From the NCBI GenBank assembly GCA_037693485.1, contig CM075346.1, positions 133,134,501 through 133,198,500 of the forward strand: DNA of 64,000 nucleotides. The letters run 5' to 3'. Source of the DNA: Kitagawia praeruptora. Taxonomy: Eukaryota > Streptophyta > Magnoliopsida > Apiales > Apiaceae. The number at the start of each line of letters is the position of its first letter. Position 1 is the first letter of the stretch. The notes below the pieces were generated by a model. The model had not been told where the DNA came from. It saw nothing but the letters and a program-made list of their open reading frames with translations, and did no database searches. The translations under genes were made by a program, and so were the position numbers. Shown in pieces: positions 11,113 to 22,790 of the stretch.

Positions 11113-11809
11113 TTCTTGCCGGCTCTTTTAGTGTGTAATCTATCTTTTGTGATCATGCTAACTAATAGCCAGTTTAATTTCATTTACATGTGCTCTGCAA
11201 CAGTTTAGAGTGGTAAGTTTTAAAATACTTGTTCACTTCTCAATTGATCATCCAAGATTCAAAGGAGTGAAAACATAACTATCTAGTAAATAAAAGTTTA
11301 GAGTAATTGATTAGGTTGCAATGCACGACAAAGCTAGATTTGATAAAAATAAAAAAGAAAAATTCCCAAGGATTTATTTAGCAAAAAAAAAAAAAACCAG
11401 GAATGATGATGTTGTTGAGCATATTCAAATCACAAACCAGGAATGCTCTATTAAGAATAGATTTTCTTATCAATTTGTTGACCAATAGTTTTAAATCTCC
11501 ATTCTTGTGACCAATACACAATAATGGATCAATGATTGAAAATTTTCATTCTTTTAACTTTGATCTATACTAAATTTCATAGCTTTGGCAATGTTTTTGT
11601 GAAATTACACAGTATGCAATCAAGCAAAGTATGAAAGCTTTATAAAATTATTACCAAAAGGAAGAGTAAGATCAAGATCAATGGACACCCATATTCACAC
11701 TAATAAGTATGGGGAGTTTATCAAACAAAAAATGAAATGATAAATTGAAGTAAGGTTTTGTGAATATAACCACAAATTATCCATGTTACAACATATATCA
11801 GATCGATTG
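11113..11809. other. Intergenic, duplicated at 34050-34179 and 46238-46836
   Basis: The upstream region of the broken ECI fragment followed by AT-rich sequence. No gene. In copy 2 it is split at 34179/46238 by the copia plus CACTA insertion. Confidence 0.5.
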
Positions 11810-12062
11810 TGTTAAAATACAGCTACTATATAGACTTTAGGCTATATAGCCTTTCGGCTATATAGACTTTCGGCACCAACCGTGCACCAACCTTAGACTT
11901 TCTGTATCTTTGTAATCTATAACATAGACTTTCTTGTTCTTCTTTCTTGTATAAATTAGTTGCATCACGTATGTAATATCTCAAGCTTTATATTATCAAT
12001 ACAAGAGTTACTTCTCTTACATTGTTTCACAGCTTCATTCTAAACACACATCAGTTTCTTCA
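11810..12062 (+). repeat. 5' LTR of the copia element
   Basis: 253 bp, TG...CA. It contains an imperfect repeat of ATATAGACTTT/ATATAGCCTTT near its start. Confidence 0.95.
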
Positions 12063-12074
12063 TGGTATCAGAGC
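12063..12074 (+). other. Primer binding site, tRNA-iMet
   Basis: TGGTATCAGAGC directly follows the 5' LTR and is the usual complement of the initiator tRNA-Met 3' end. Confidence 0.95.
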
Positions 12075-14182
12075 AACAGGTCAGTCTGAGGATTCCAGTA
12101 CCGAGCCTCCCATCTTACCATCCACTTCAGATGAACATGTTCATCGATCTACTCGGGTAAGAAAACCTTCTGTTCGTCTTACTGATTATCATGTTTATTC
12201 TGCTATACAATCTTTACACGAGCCTCAAACATATAGAGAGGCAAGTGTTCACCCTCTTTGGCAGGAAGCTATGGCAGAAAAACTTCAGGCATTAGACAAA
12301 AATCACACTTGGGATCTGGTTACCTTGCCTCCTGGCAAAACAACCGTGGGTTGTCGATGGATCTACAAAATTAAGACAAAAGCTGATGGATCCATTGAGA
12401 GATATAAAGCCCGTCTAGTTGCTAGAGGCTTTACCCAGGAGTATGGCATTGATTATGAAGAGACTTTTGCACCAGTTGCTCGTCTTACATCAGTTCGAAG
12501 TTTACTCGCTGTTGGAGCATCAAAACAATGGGATATGTGGCAAATGGATGTCAAAAATGCCTTTCTTAATGGTGACTTAGATGAAGAAATTTATCTCAAA
12601 CCTCCACCTGGTTTTAATCACTCTCCAGATCAAGTGCTCAAGCTAAACAAGGCACTGTATGGTCTTAAACAAGCACCTCGAGCATGGTTCGAAAAATTTA
12701 GCAAAGTCATTAGTGAGCTGGGATTTACTTCTAGTCCATATGATCATGCTCTCTTCATTCGACGGACATATCGAGGAATTGTCCTTCTCCTCCTCTATGT
12801 GGATGATATGATTATCACTGGAGATGATACTACAGGCATTTTTGAACTCAAACAGTTTCTAAATCAGCAATTTGAAATGAAAGATCTTGGTTCATTAAGC
12901 TACTTCTTGGGTATTGAGGTTTCTTCTATACCTACCGGGTACACCCTTTCTCAAGTTAAGTATGCATATGATCTTTTATTAAAATCTGGAATCAGCGACA
13001 CTAAAATTACATCAACACCTTTGGAATATGGGGTACTATGTTACTCTGACTCGGGTACGGAGTGTCGGACACGACACATATCCGGGTGTCGGACTTAAAA
13101 AGTATAAAAATTGGGGACACGGGGACACTGTCCTATTTTTGGACACGGGTACGGGGACTCGGCATAATCTATTAATAAACAAGTATGGTAAGTTAGACAT
13201 CTTAGAAGAAAGTAACAGTAGAACTTAAATTAAACTTGATATTCTAAAGGATTTTGCGAATTAAGCATCTTTACTACTTTTATCTCATTCTTGCTTCATT
13301 CTTTCTTCTCACATATTTATTTTGAATCGTAAGTGTGACTAATATTTGATCTTTAAATTGGTCAAAGTATCCATATTTAGTCAAAGGATCCGACACGAAA
13401 TAAGTGTCCGAGTGTCCAAGTGTCCGACACGGGTACGGCGACCTAAACAGAAGAGTCGGAGTAACATAGATGGGGTAAAACTTAACTCCGAAGATGGCGA
13501 TCTACTTGCCAACCCTACGTTGTATCGTCAGTTGGTAGGAAGTCTGATTTATCTTACTGTCACTCGTCCAGACATTGCTCATGCTGTTCACATTGTTAGT
13601 CAATTTATGGCAGCTCCTCGCACTCCTCACTATACAGCTGTCCTTCACATAATTCGCTATGTCGAGGGCACCGTCTTTCATGGATTACATTATGCATACA
13701 ACTCATCACTTGAGTTACATGCATATTCTGATGCTGATTGGGGTGGTGATCCCACTACCAGATGTTCCACTACAGGATTTTGCTTCTTTCTGGGTGACTC
13801 TCTTATCTCTTGGCGCAGTAAGAAACAATCCCTTGCCTCAAAATCCAGTGCCGAGTCAGAATATCGAGCTCTGGCTGAAACCACACAGGAATTAATTTGG
13901 CTACGATGGTTACTTGAAGAAATGACTGTAACTCATTCTCCAGCCACTATTATCTAATGTGATAGCAAAAGTACCAGGGACATTGCTCACAATGATGTCT
14001 TTCATGAACGCACTAAACATATAGAGATTGATTGTCATTTTACCCGTCAACAGGTTGCACAAGGAACGGTTCGTCTTCATGCTATCTCTAGTGCAGATAA
14101 TGTTGCAGATATTTTCACGAAATCTATTCCTCCTGGTTCATTTCGTGATTGCAAACTCAAATTGGTTTTTCAACCATCTTAA
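12075..14182 (+). pseudogene. copia reverse transcriptase/RNase H remnant
   Basis: After a short linker of the integrase C-terminal type (STRVRKPSVRLTDYH), the frame gives a copia reverse transcriptase with WDLV, CRWIYKIKTK, RLVARGFTQ, DVKNAFLNGDL and the YVDDMIITG catalytic box. It is split by a 434-bp hAT MITE after LEYGV; with the MITE left out the frame continues KLNSEDGD and on into RNase H. A TAA at 13955-13957 truncates RNase H before CDSKSTRDIAH; beyond it the frame runs on to the end at 14180. The copy cannot make a full polyprotein and depends on a helper. Confidence 0.9.
13036..13469. mobile_element. hAT-type MITE inside the copia RT
   Basis: 434 bp with 17-bp TIRs: left CTATGTTACTCTGACTC, right reversed CTATGTTACTCCGACTC. 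The 8-bp target duplication ATGGGGTA is perfect (13028-13035 and 13470-13477). Subterminal words such as CGGGTACGG and GTGTCGGACACG recur near both ends. The 8-bp duplication places it in hAT. Confidence 0.95.
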
Positions 14183-14195
14183 GTTTGAGGGGGGG

Positions 14196-14448
14196 TGTTA
14201 AAATACAGCTACTATATAGACTTTAGGCTATATAGCCTTTCGGCTATATAGACTTTCGGCACCAACCGTGCACCAACCTTAGACTTTCTGTATCTTTGTA
14301 ATCTATAACATAGACTTTCTTGTTCTTCTTTCTTGTATAAATTAGTTGCATCACGTATGTAATATCTCAAGCTTTATATTATCAATACAAGAGTTACTTC
14401 TCTTACATTGTTTCACAGCTTCATTCTAAACACACATCAGTTTCTTCA
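14196..14448 (+). repeat. 3' LTR of the copia element
   Basis: No difference seen from the 5' LTR over 253 bp. Preceded by a purine tract, AGTTTGAGGGGGGG. Confidence 0.95.
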
Positions 14449-14635
14449 GATTGCTTTGATCACGTACACTTATTAGACAAGTACACCTTCAATTCCCTCC
14501 ACAACAACCCTAGCTAGTGTGGTATAACTCAACTTAGAGACCGAAAGGGAAGAGAAGCATGTATTTTTATTTATCCTAGAGAATGCATATAACTAGACAT
14601 TATTGGTACAACATGCAGCTGGTTTTGTAGCCCGA

Positions 14636-15379
14636 TCAAAGTCGGGGCTTAGGTTCAAGTACCCGAGAATTCTTTACCATTTCATCAGTTTCAGCGATAG
14701 TCAACTTATGCAACACATCATGAAAAAGAACTTTTCTATTTTCTGCGTACGCTTGCCCATTCCAGTTTCTCCTTGCCAACTGATCCCCCAGCTCCACCGC
14801 TGCTGCCACGGTCGCCTCCACAGTATCATAAGCTGCATCAATAATCCCCTTCTCCACGGCCTTTTCTGCAGTCATTTTCTCGGCCCTTAAGACAATGTCT
14901 CGCAGAATAGCTGGATTCGAAATTTTGGCCTTAAGTGTGGCTTTAAAAAAAGGCGTGGGAAGTACTTCCCCAATATCTAGCCCATTCATATACAAAAACC
15001 CACGGTCCTTTCTCATGAAGACGTAGTCATGGCATAGGGCAAGAATGTAACCTTGGCCTACTGCATGGCCATTGAGGGCAGCGATGGTTGGCATAGGGAA
15101 AGACATGAGGTCAGTAAGAAGTGATCTTACTTTCGACATCATGAAAAGGAGTCTATCTTTGTTATAATCAGCCCACGGTATGTCCCCGCCATTGGAGAAA
15201 TATTTGCCTTCTCCAGTAGTAATAAGTGCCGCACCAGGGGAATGTGAGGCAGTGGTTTCGGAACGGATGCGACGGAGAGCAGCGGAGATAGAGTCTACTA
15301 GAGTTGGGTTGAGACGGTGTTCGTGGTTGCCAGTAAGAGTTGGAATGTAAACGCTTCCACGTTTCTCTAAGGTGCACAT
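14636..15379 (-). CDS. Peroxisomal delta3,delta2-enoyl-CoA isomerase (ECI-1)
   Basis: A single-exon 247-residue crotonase-fold protein of the plant ECI family. ECI converts 3-enoyl-CoA to trans-2-enoyl-CoA so that unsaturated fatty acids can pass through peroxisomal beta-oxidation. Visible family blocks: MCTLEKRG start, ITTGEGKYFSNG (oxyanion region, about 53-64), DLMSFPMPTIAALNGHA (90-106), HDYVFMRKDRGFLYM (116-130). The C-terminus KPRL fits a minor PTS1 peroxisomal signal. It differs from ECI-2 (47015-47758) at only four residues: P13L, G65W, D71G, Q109E. Position 65 follows FSNG and is, as I recall, aromatic in Arabidopsis ECIs, so Gly here is odd. The frame is open and intact; activity is uncertain. 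No intron, as in known plant ECIs. Confidence 0.88.
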   Translation of the reverse strand: MCTLEKRGSVYIPTLTGNHEHRLNPTLVDSISAALRRIRSETTASHSPGAALITTGEGKYFSNGGDIPWADYNKDRLLFMMSKVRSLLTDLMSFPMPTIAALNGHAVGQGYILALCHDYVFMRKDRGFLYMNGLDIGEVLPTPFFKATLKAKISNPAILRDIVLRAEKMTAEKAVEKGIIDAAYDTVEATVAAAVELGDQLARRNWNGQAYAENRKVLFHDVLHKLTIAETDEMVKNSRVLEPKPRL

Positions 15380-15739
15380 TCTTGCTGCCTCTTCAAATTA
15401 TTAGTTAGCTTCCCTGATTATCGAGATTAAGGGTTTACGGTGCTATGTATGCTATATGAATTTCAATTGGTTTGTGCATTCGTCAATGACCAAAGCAATG
15501 GTATCATTATTTAACAGCTTCTGTCGGTTGGTTTTAGTGTTTTACACATTGTACATTGCTGATTTCGGAAATAGACATTATTCGGTTGAGAGGTATCGAT
15601 TTAGGATTTACGATTTATTGGATGATTCGGTTGAAAAATCGGCGATTTATCGGTAATTTTTGTAAAATCGATCGAATCGGTTCCAAAACTTTGACCGATT
15701 TTTGGCCGATTTATCGACGATTTTTCAGAATTCAACCGA
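15380..15739. other. ECI-1 upstream region
   Basis: Promoter side of ECI-1 on the minus strand. 15580-15740 is rich in CGATTTAT/AATCGG words (a low-complexity repeat, also present at 48160-48310). No gene. Confidence 0.5.
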
Positions 15740-16260
15740 TTTCTATTGTACATGTATATATAGATTAATTTGACTCAAGTGAAACTCAATATTATCTCAC
15801 CATATTTGATAAATAGTAATTTATTTTGTCGGTTGGTTTTAGATTTATATGTGTATTACGAATAGATTTTGACTCAGAATCAAACTCATTTATTTTATTA
15901 TTTGGTTAATTTTAATGATTTACATGTATACCATAGACGAATTTTGACTTTAAAACAAAATTTTCATGTATTCTATCATTTTCGAATGAAACTCATTTAT
16001 TTTATCATCTTTGATAAATAGTTTATTTTGTCGGATAATTTTAATGTTTTACATGTACATCATGGATAGATTTTGACTTAAATAGAACTTTCATTTATTT
16101 TATCATTTTTGAATTAAACTCATTTATTTTATCATCTTTGATAAATAATTTATGTTATCGGATAATTTTAATGTTTTACATGTATATCATGGATAGATTT
16201 TGACTTAAATCAGACTTATTTATCTCATCACCTTTAACAAATAGAAAAGTTTATTTTATG
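15740..16260 (+). repeat. Degenerate minisatellite, unit about 75-130 bp
   Basis: At least five diverged units share ACATGTAyATCATGGATAG, ATTTTGACTTAAAT and TCATTTATTTTATCATC. The last units repeat every 126-131 bp. The duplicate array is at about 48310-48830. Confidence 0.75.
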
Positions 16261-16592
16261 AGTTGGTTTTATATGCTAGTTTTACTTGTGTACGTTTGAT
16301 AGCCAATTTTTTAAGAAAATCCGGCATACCATTGATTACTCAATTGTTTAATGATAATTAAATAAAGTAATTTGTTATTTTACCATAATATTCCATTAAT
16401 TTTACTCATTAATAAATAATATAGATATGTTATGAAAATTAAAAATTATTAAACCTCACATATATACATTTTTTCTTATTACTTAGTAATTGATATTGGA
16501 TGAGGTCCTCAGTATCCTAATTTGAAAACAGACGGTACAAAATGCACTTATTTCCTCACCCCCACCCCCTGGTTTTAAACCTGCCATAGCAT
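16261..16592. other. AT-rich spacer
   Basis: No coding content seen. Duplicated at 48831-49216. Confidence 0.5.
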
Positions 16593-17122
16593 TAGGGCTG
16601 TCAAAAAAATTCGAAAAATCCGATATTCGTTTAAAATATCTGTATTCGTATTCGAAAAAATAGGATATTATCCGCATCCGAAATGAATAGGATATTATCC
16701 GTATCCGAATCTGGTATATCCGAATTCGAAAATGAAAAAATTAATATATATTTATATATAATATTTATACTTTATAATATATTTATAATTAATAATATAT
16801 GTCTTTGTTCATTATTTAATATATTTTTCAAAGATATATTTAAGTGTAGACATTTTTTAAACATATATATGATATAAATATAATTGATTATATTAAAAAT
16901 ATATCATAATATAATTCTTTTTTAAATATTATCCATTTGGATATCAAAAAAATTCGAAAAATCCTATATTCGTCCGAAATATCTATATTCGTATCCGAAA
17001 AAAATAGGATATTATCCGTATCCGAAATAATTAGGATATTATCCGTATCTGAATCCGATGATTTCGGATACGAATACGGATATAGTCGTATCCAGATCCG
17101 AAATATCCGTTTGACAGCCCTA
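16593..17122. mobile_element. hAT-type MITE, 530 bp
   Basis: The TIRs TAGGGCTGTCAAA and TTTGACAGCCCTA are flanked by a perfect 8-bp target duplication CATAGCAT (16585-16592, 17123-17130). Copy 2 shows the empty site at about 50056. The subterminal regions repeat the word ATTATCCGTATCCGAA and its complement many times, which accounts for the Ser/Ile-rich pseudo-ORFs here. Confidence 0.95.
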
Positions 17123-17227
17123 CATAGCATATGTCATTCATCGCTTCCTCATAAAGGCGTACAACACAATTGCATTTTTTTCTAAATTTTTTAAAAAAGT
17201 TACGAGATTACATTAAACTAGTCTTTT

Positions 17228-18040
17228 TTGCCCGTGCTCTGCGAGCGGACGTCGATTAATCTTGTTTGTTATAAATTTTTAATGATAGAATAATATAAAT
17301 ATCAATTTTAATAAAAAAAATGAATAAATTATGATGCAAAATGTTTTAGAATGAAGGTAAGTACTTTATTTAAATTGATTTATAACTTTTTTCGACTCTT
17401 TTTTTTATCACGCTGCACACATTGTACTTACTGTTTTGTTGATTAAATAAAATCATTTGAACTTGTAATAAAAACTGAGAATTATGCTATTTTGGCTTAT
17501 ATTTTTTTAAGACCATCATCTTCTTTGATTATTTTTTTCCTATATCGAAAGTTTTCAATGTTGTCTTGTACCACAGTTTGTAGTTGATTAGAAAGCATAA
17601 TCAACATTTCGGTTCGACCACACAACTGTTTGAACTGTATCAATATTTGGGTACCTAAGTATTTTGTTGTGGTTCATCCTGCATTTGCTATAAATACCTA
17701 TAGAATCAAAATATATCAACAACTATTTTTAAAAAGAGGATTTTTCTTTGTCTTATAATAAAATCAAAATATATTCAAAATAAACTTGTCATGTAAACAA
17801 TATTAAAAATACTTTGCTCGCGTTCTGCGAGCGGCTGTTGATTATTTTTGAAGTACATAATTTGCTAGAATTATAATATTCAAAACAATCGGTTTCAATC
17901 GGTTTCAATTTCCTATCCTCGATTGTGCTTTGTGCACGAACATTTAATTTTTTTTTTTGGTTTAATAAAATCATTTAAGCTCGTTAACAAAAATAAAAAA
18001 TTATATTGTTGGAACTAATATTTTTTTTATTACTTCTTGG
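17228..18040. repeat. Internal diverged repeat near the Helitron 3' end
   Basis: 17228-17530 and 17814-18040 share CTCTGCGAGCGG/TTCTGCGAGCGG, a following TTGATTA or TCGATTA word and AATAAAATCATTTGAACTTG or its variant. The second copy holds the hairpin GCTCGC-N5-GCGAGC but lacks a CTAG end. Confidence 0.5.
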
Positions 18041-18321
18041 GACTAATATATTTTTTTCTAAGTAATCGTAAAGTTAAGTTTACAAAATTTTAACCTAAGT
18101 ATTTCAAAGTATTTTATTTCAAAAGAATAGAATAAAATATTAAGTTCTATTCCAGTTTGATGAGTCACTACTAACTATGTGGATATTTGAATGTGGTAAC
18201 CTGTTATACTTGTTTAATTGTATTCTCGGTATTTTTAAAATATAATTCTATTCCTTTATGAGTTTTAATCAGCTTGTTTATAATTTACGAATGAATTTCT
18301 ATGTTTAATTTTGCAAACAAA

Positions 18322-18355
<34 letters not shown>

Positions 18356-19317
18356 TATACCCTTATTTAAAAAAAAAAAAAAATAATAATATATACCCGT
18401 TTAAACCCTTGTATCTATCATCTCTCCCGTCTCTCGCGGGTTATCTTTCTCGATGTCTCTTGCTATTTCACCGATAATATCACAGGAATTTTAACTGAAG
18501 TAATATTAATTATGTCAGGGACAACGTGCTGCATATAATTACACCCATGTATCTTTGCAATATTGAAATTGCATCATTAAATTTATCGAATAATTTACAA
18601 CTTATCGTATTTATTAATTTATATTATACAAATAATATTAATGTATATTGCTGCAATATTAAAATATAAGTACAAATTTAAATTAATAAATAAATTACTT
18701 AATTACTTTATAAAAATTAAAATTATTTGTAAAATTATATTTTGTAAGTGTTACTCGGTGTCGCCTCACAGCGACACCTCGACTTATTTATATTAAAGGA
18801 ATTAATCAAAGAAATTGACAACTTGTATCTTATTCAGACTTATTTTTGTTTTGATTAAATGACATTTATAAATGTTTGAATTATTTAAAATTTTAATCAA
18901 AATTTTAACATTTAAATACAATTATTTAAAATAAAAAATCTCATTTAAAATTCATTATTTTACGTAAATAACAAAAAAATCTATTTTAAAAATCTCATTT
19001 AATATTCATTATTTTATTTAAAATTTGAGTCATTTTCACACATGACTATTTTTTCAAATTAAGTCATTTTTGTTAGATATAATTAAAATAAGATAATTTT
19101 TTTTTGATATTACACATTACACTTTGAACATTATATAATTTGAACAAATTTCATTTGAAAAAAATATATTACAATATAGCAAACTAAATACTTCATCCCA
19201 CTTAATTCCAAATAAAACTCCATACCAAATCCTGAGTAAAATACTTAAATATATATACAACACTCACAATTTCTATTTAACATACTCCATAACTTCATCA
19301 ATTTAATCCTATTGAGC
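18041..19317. other. AT-rich filler with one perfect hairpin
   Basis: It contains an AAT microsatellite (about 18324-18355) and the hairpin GGTGTCGC-CTCACA-GCGACACC at 18757-18778. No coding sequence was recognised. Confidence 0.5.
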
Positions 19318-19443
19318 ATGGAAAATGGGACTCCAGTAAAGGGATCGGCAAGTTATGCAAAGAAGCTGCGTTCTTTCCCAACTTCACCTACCAGGGTTAG
19401 GCGGCATTCAATTAGTTCACTGAAAAGAATAATAGTGGAATGA
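19318..19443 (+). other. Short exon-like ORF, unrecognised
   Basis: 41 codons starting MENGTPVKGSASYAKKLRSF with a basic, Ser/Pro-rich composition unlike the AT-rich surroundings. It is probably another captured exon. The gene of origin was not recognised. Confidence 0.3.
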
Positions 19444-19661
19444 TGGAAACGGAGTCAGTGTGTAATATAAAAAGAATTAAGGCAAGTACACATTTGTATA
19501 CTCAGAAGCACAATGAGAATATTTTGAGAAAGATATTAACACTTTATATCACCATCAGTTGTGTCATGCGTGAAATGTGATGTACACCACTGATAAATAA
19601 TCTTCTCACATGCGTTAATAAGGTTAGATGAATCCACTATGCTCTCAATTCACTAACATCT

Positions 19662-21370
19662 TTAACCGGGCAAGTACCTTCTGTGTGGTTTGATGCATGA
19701 ATTTATCATATATGTTGCACCCCGACTCCCAGGATTTGCTGAAACTCTCAGTGTTTTGCAGATGTCTTTTAAAGCAAACTCTTTGGTGTATTTACTTGAT
19801 TGACCAATAAGGACGTTTAGAGTTGCTTCCACCTGTGGACAACATGCAACAATAGTAAGATATGAAGAAAATGCTGCAACACAATCGATGGCTGCATCTG
19901 TCATCATGCTTTGAATTGCACCAAAATTTAGCAAGCATTGTTCTGCAACACCAAAAATAGGAATCAGTGTGCAACTGATTATTATGACGTATTAAAAGAG
20001 TCAGAAAACAAACCTGATAACTTTGGTATCCTATTATTAGTAAATAGTCCCAAAGGAGAAGGAGCTAAAAGAGGAAGAAATGCCTGAGGAGCTGCATTTG
20101 GGGAGATCACAGGAAACAGAGGTTTATCCTTTCAATTTAACATAACAGATCCCGAATTGTTCGATGAACTGCAACAGGATCCACATAAGCCTTTGCACAC
20201 CAAATTTCAGGAAAAACTGTTACATTTATTGCGTCTTGCAGTTTTTAATAGTGATATCCACTACACAATTACAGTCCAACGAAAACAATAGTTCATGCCT
20301 AATTTCAGTAAAAGCTTGACCATAATTATTCACCTTGACTATCACTTATGACAAAGTATTACAGCTTATAGTTATCATATGCATGAAGGAAATTGTCAGA
20401 GCAGATAAAACTTGCATGATGCTCAATCTACATAATAAGAAAAAAAAGTCATGGTCACAGTTATAGAACCCATATGGAGGTTACTCATTTCAGGATTACC
20501 TAAGCTTTTTAGGACAGTTGTGATAGCTCCTCTCTGTATGACCTCTCTCTCCATATCAATAACATTTGTTCTTCCAGTCCTCTGCCTTGCAATCTCGAGC
20601 CCAGTGCCCACCAAGGTCACAATTGAAGCAACATCTAGACCTGGGAGGGGGGCCTCTGCCCAGATATTCTCGAGAACCACCTGAACCACGGGAGACCTTT
20701 CAAGATAAGAGGAATATTAATTTCATTAGAATTTCCTTAAACATATATCGTCAAATCGAATTGTGCAAATATAAATGTCTCAATATGATATCGAATTACA
20801 TGCAACAACCACCTGACAATCATAGCTCCAAAATAGCCGGCAGCTGAGATTAAAAAATGGGTAATATACCAAATTTTGAGACATTTATAAATATAGTTTT
20901 TTTTATCCAATTGAAAATTTTAAGGTCTTATTTATATGGATTTCTGCGGTCCAAAGCATATGCAGTAGCCAATATTACAGGTTCACTGGCATTTATTTTG
21001 AATAATAAATGGTAAATATTCAGAGATCCAAATGATATTTGATAATTTGCATACTATATAGGAAAGCGGTAGAAACATCAAACCTGGTGAGCAAGAATGA
21101 AGTAATAGATAATTCCCAGAGTTGTAGCTGCACTACACTGCTCAGTTGGAGCAAATAAACCCACTTGAAGCAATGAACTAATAACATCTTGATAAAACCA
21201 TTTTGAGCAACCATATTGTTTTAAAAGCTCCCTTGCAGTAACTAACAGTTGAGACAAAGGATGAAACATTTCATGAGTAAGTTTCATCATGCACAAAGTC
21301 ACAATCTGAACAAATCTTATGGTACGTACTTGCAGCCATTAGAGGAAGTAATGTCAATCGATCCACCAAT
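19662..21370 (-). pseudogene. Fragments of an unrecognised alpha-helical (ARM/HEAT-like) protein gene
   Basis: Exon-like pieces on the minus strand: about 21310-21370 (FARLPLVDRLTLLPLM), 21078-21305 (VTLCMMKLTHEMFHPLSQLL and on, before a donor-like site), about 20010-20120 (SPNAAPQAFLPLLAPSPLG), 19860-19960 and 19665-19855 (NVLIGQSSKYTKEFALKD). Composition and Leu spacing suggest helical repeats, but I could not name the gene. A zinc-knuckle exon from a different gene lies among them. No continuous frame exists, so this is a set of captured exons, not a working gene. Confidence 0.45.
20500..20695 (-). pseudogene. Captured exon of an RS2Z-type SR splicing factor (two zinc knuckles)
   Basis: The minus-strand frame gives GRGPPPRSRCCFNCDLGG, HWARDCKAEDWKNKCY, a stop, then YGERGHTERSYHNCPKKLR and a GT donor. 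RS2Z32/RS2Z33 plant splicing factors carry two CCHC knuckles with this spacing and the words HWARDC, DWKNKCY and GERGH. The first knuckle is intact. The second has a TGA where Arg is expected and Tyr for its second and third Cys. The longer open frame predicted over the same bases is a shadow. It cannot make a working knuckle pair. Confidence 0.8.
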
Positions 21371-22359
21371 GGCAGCCGTGCAAACTACACATTAGTGATA
21401 GATCATATGATTTTGTAAAATAAACATACACAGTGTCAGGGATAAAAATTGCCAAACATAAATGTGCACAACTTCAGGTGTGTTCAGAACTTTTCCAAGC
21501 AACCATATTAAACACTAAAGTGCAACTTATGAATAGTTAATTAAACAATAAGCAAGGTACCAAGTTATTAGAAAAATCTAATATCGACAAACTTTTTTGC
21601 CTCCATCAAAAACTTTTTTTCAAAACAGAATTAAGATAAATGGCTAAAATAAGAAACTTAACCATAATGATCAGAGATTAATTAGTTATATATGATGTAA
21701 CTATATACTGAAATCAGCCATGCTCACCTTGACCAAAATAATCATATTTTTTCAATGGAACTTCGGGCGGCTTCCATCATCGGCCTGGACCGAGGAAACT
21801 TCTGCCTATACAATCATATAAATCATTAGAAATGTCAAATATAAAGTCCATCAACTGCCAAAAATATAGCTAACTTACTTCCCCAACCCATATGAAGTAG
21901 GTTCCATCCTGTGCATCCCCTTACATGGATAAGGGATACAATCCACTTGCTTGGAACAATAATATAAACATCAAAGAGAGTGAAATATCAAATATTCAAA
22001 TTGAGAAATTAATGTCACATCACAGGGAAGGATTTGAATATGAGATGTATATCTGATATTGTGTATAAAGCGTGTGTATGTGTACCTGATTTATCGGGTA
22101 CAACTATATGTGTACAGGGAAGGATCTGCGCTGCAAAGTATATAAAAACCAATATTTTGAATAAATAAGAAATCAAGTTGAGTATGAAATTGCAAGCTCA
22201 AGTAGTAAATCGAAGCATCTAAAATATTTTAAAAGTAAAAAAGAATCAAAAATTAAATTCAAGCATCTAAAAGATTTAAAAAGTAAAAAAGAATCCAAGA
22301 AAAAGTAATGCTTAATTATTTGGGCCTACTCGTTATCAATGGGATCGATTCACAAAAAG

Positions 22360-22790
22360 CCCGACAAACTCTGGAAAGAAGCCCTTAAATTTCCCATCTC
22401 TATCTTGAGCTAGGAGAACCTCAGTAACTTCACCAGCATCTTTAAAAAATCCTCACTGTCAGAGTTAATAGTTGTTATACCATTTTTTTCAGTAAAACAT
22501 AACAAAGGATGATAAGATATACATACATAAATACATGTTCATAATCTACAAAGATTGGATTTTTATCAAGAAAACAAACCTGGGATGCTAAGAGCTGATG
22601 ACATAAATTCAACAAAATAAAGAAACATTTATGTATAGACATATTAATCTTCAATTTATCACAAAATAATTATATATACCGGATTAACAGTTGATAAACA
22701 ATCACTTTTCAAAAAAAAACCTGATGAATTCTTTGCTGCATCTCCCTTTCTCTTCCTAGCTATTGAAAGAATAATAAGCTGAGGAAAAAC
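22360..22790 (-). pseudogene. Captured exons of a nucleolin-like RNA-binding protein
   Basis: 22370-22455 on the minus strand reads DAGEVTEVLLAQDRDGKFKG followed by FFPEFVGLF, close to the second half of a plant nucleolin-like RRM (AGEV...GKFKGF-x-EF). About 22725-22785 reads RKRKGDAAKNSSG, a basic linker of the type found before the RRMs. The pieces are in the expected 5'-3' order but separated by non-coding DNA. The exact donor gene is uncertain. Confidence 0.5.

Larger units (their letters stand above)
11810..14448 (+). mobile_element. Internally deleted Ty1/copia retrotransposon, very young
   Basis: Two 253-bp LTRs (TGTTAAAATACAG to TTTCTTCA) read as identical. The 5-bp target duplication GATTG lies at 11805-11809 and 14449-14453. 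The primer site is complementary to tRNA-iMet, and a polypurine tract ends in seven G at 14189-14195. Gag, protease and integrase are missing: reverse transcriptase begins about 110 codons after the primer site. Copy 2 of the duplication has the empty site (CAGATGGATTGCTTTC near 46830). A hAT MITE sits inside the coding region. Confidence 0.95.
9490..17217. repeat. Segmental duplication, block A copy 1
   Basis: It matches block A copy 2 (32385-50155) in the same order and orientation: ACR9 3' flank, tRNA-Ile, ECI fragment, ECI gene, minisatellite, flank ending CATTAAA. The match is near-identical apart from insertions. Copy 1 carries two insertions absent from copy 2: the copia at 11810-14448 and the hAT MITE at 16593-17122. 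The left edge lies 46 bp after the ACR9 stop codon, so the gene itself was not duplicated. Confidence 0.92.

Noticed and set aside
16683..17185. Ser/Ile-rich ORFs with repeated SVSES words
   Set aside because: They lie in the subterminal repeats of the hAT MITE and are read from both strands; not proteins.
18757..18778. Second Helitron terminus at the GGTGTCGC hairpin
   Set aside because: Perfect 8-bp stem but no CTRR within 15 nt on either strand.
20423..20689. 88-codon ORF starting MVQVVLENIWAEA as a new protein
   Set aside because: The other frame over the same bases gives RS2Z zinc knuckles and a proper donor site.
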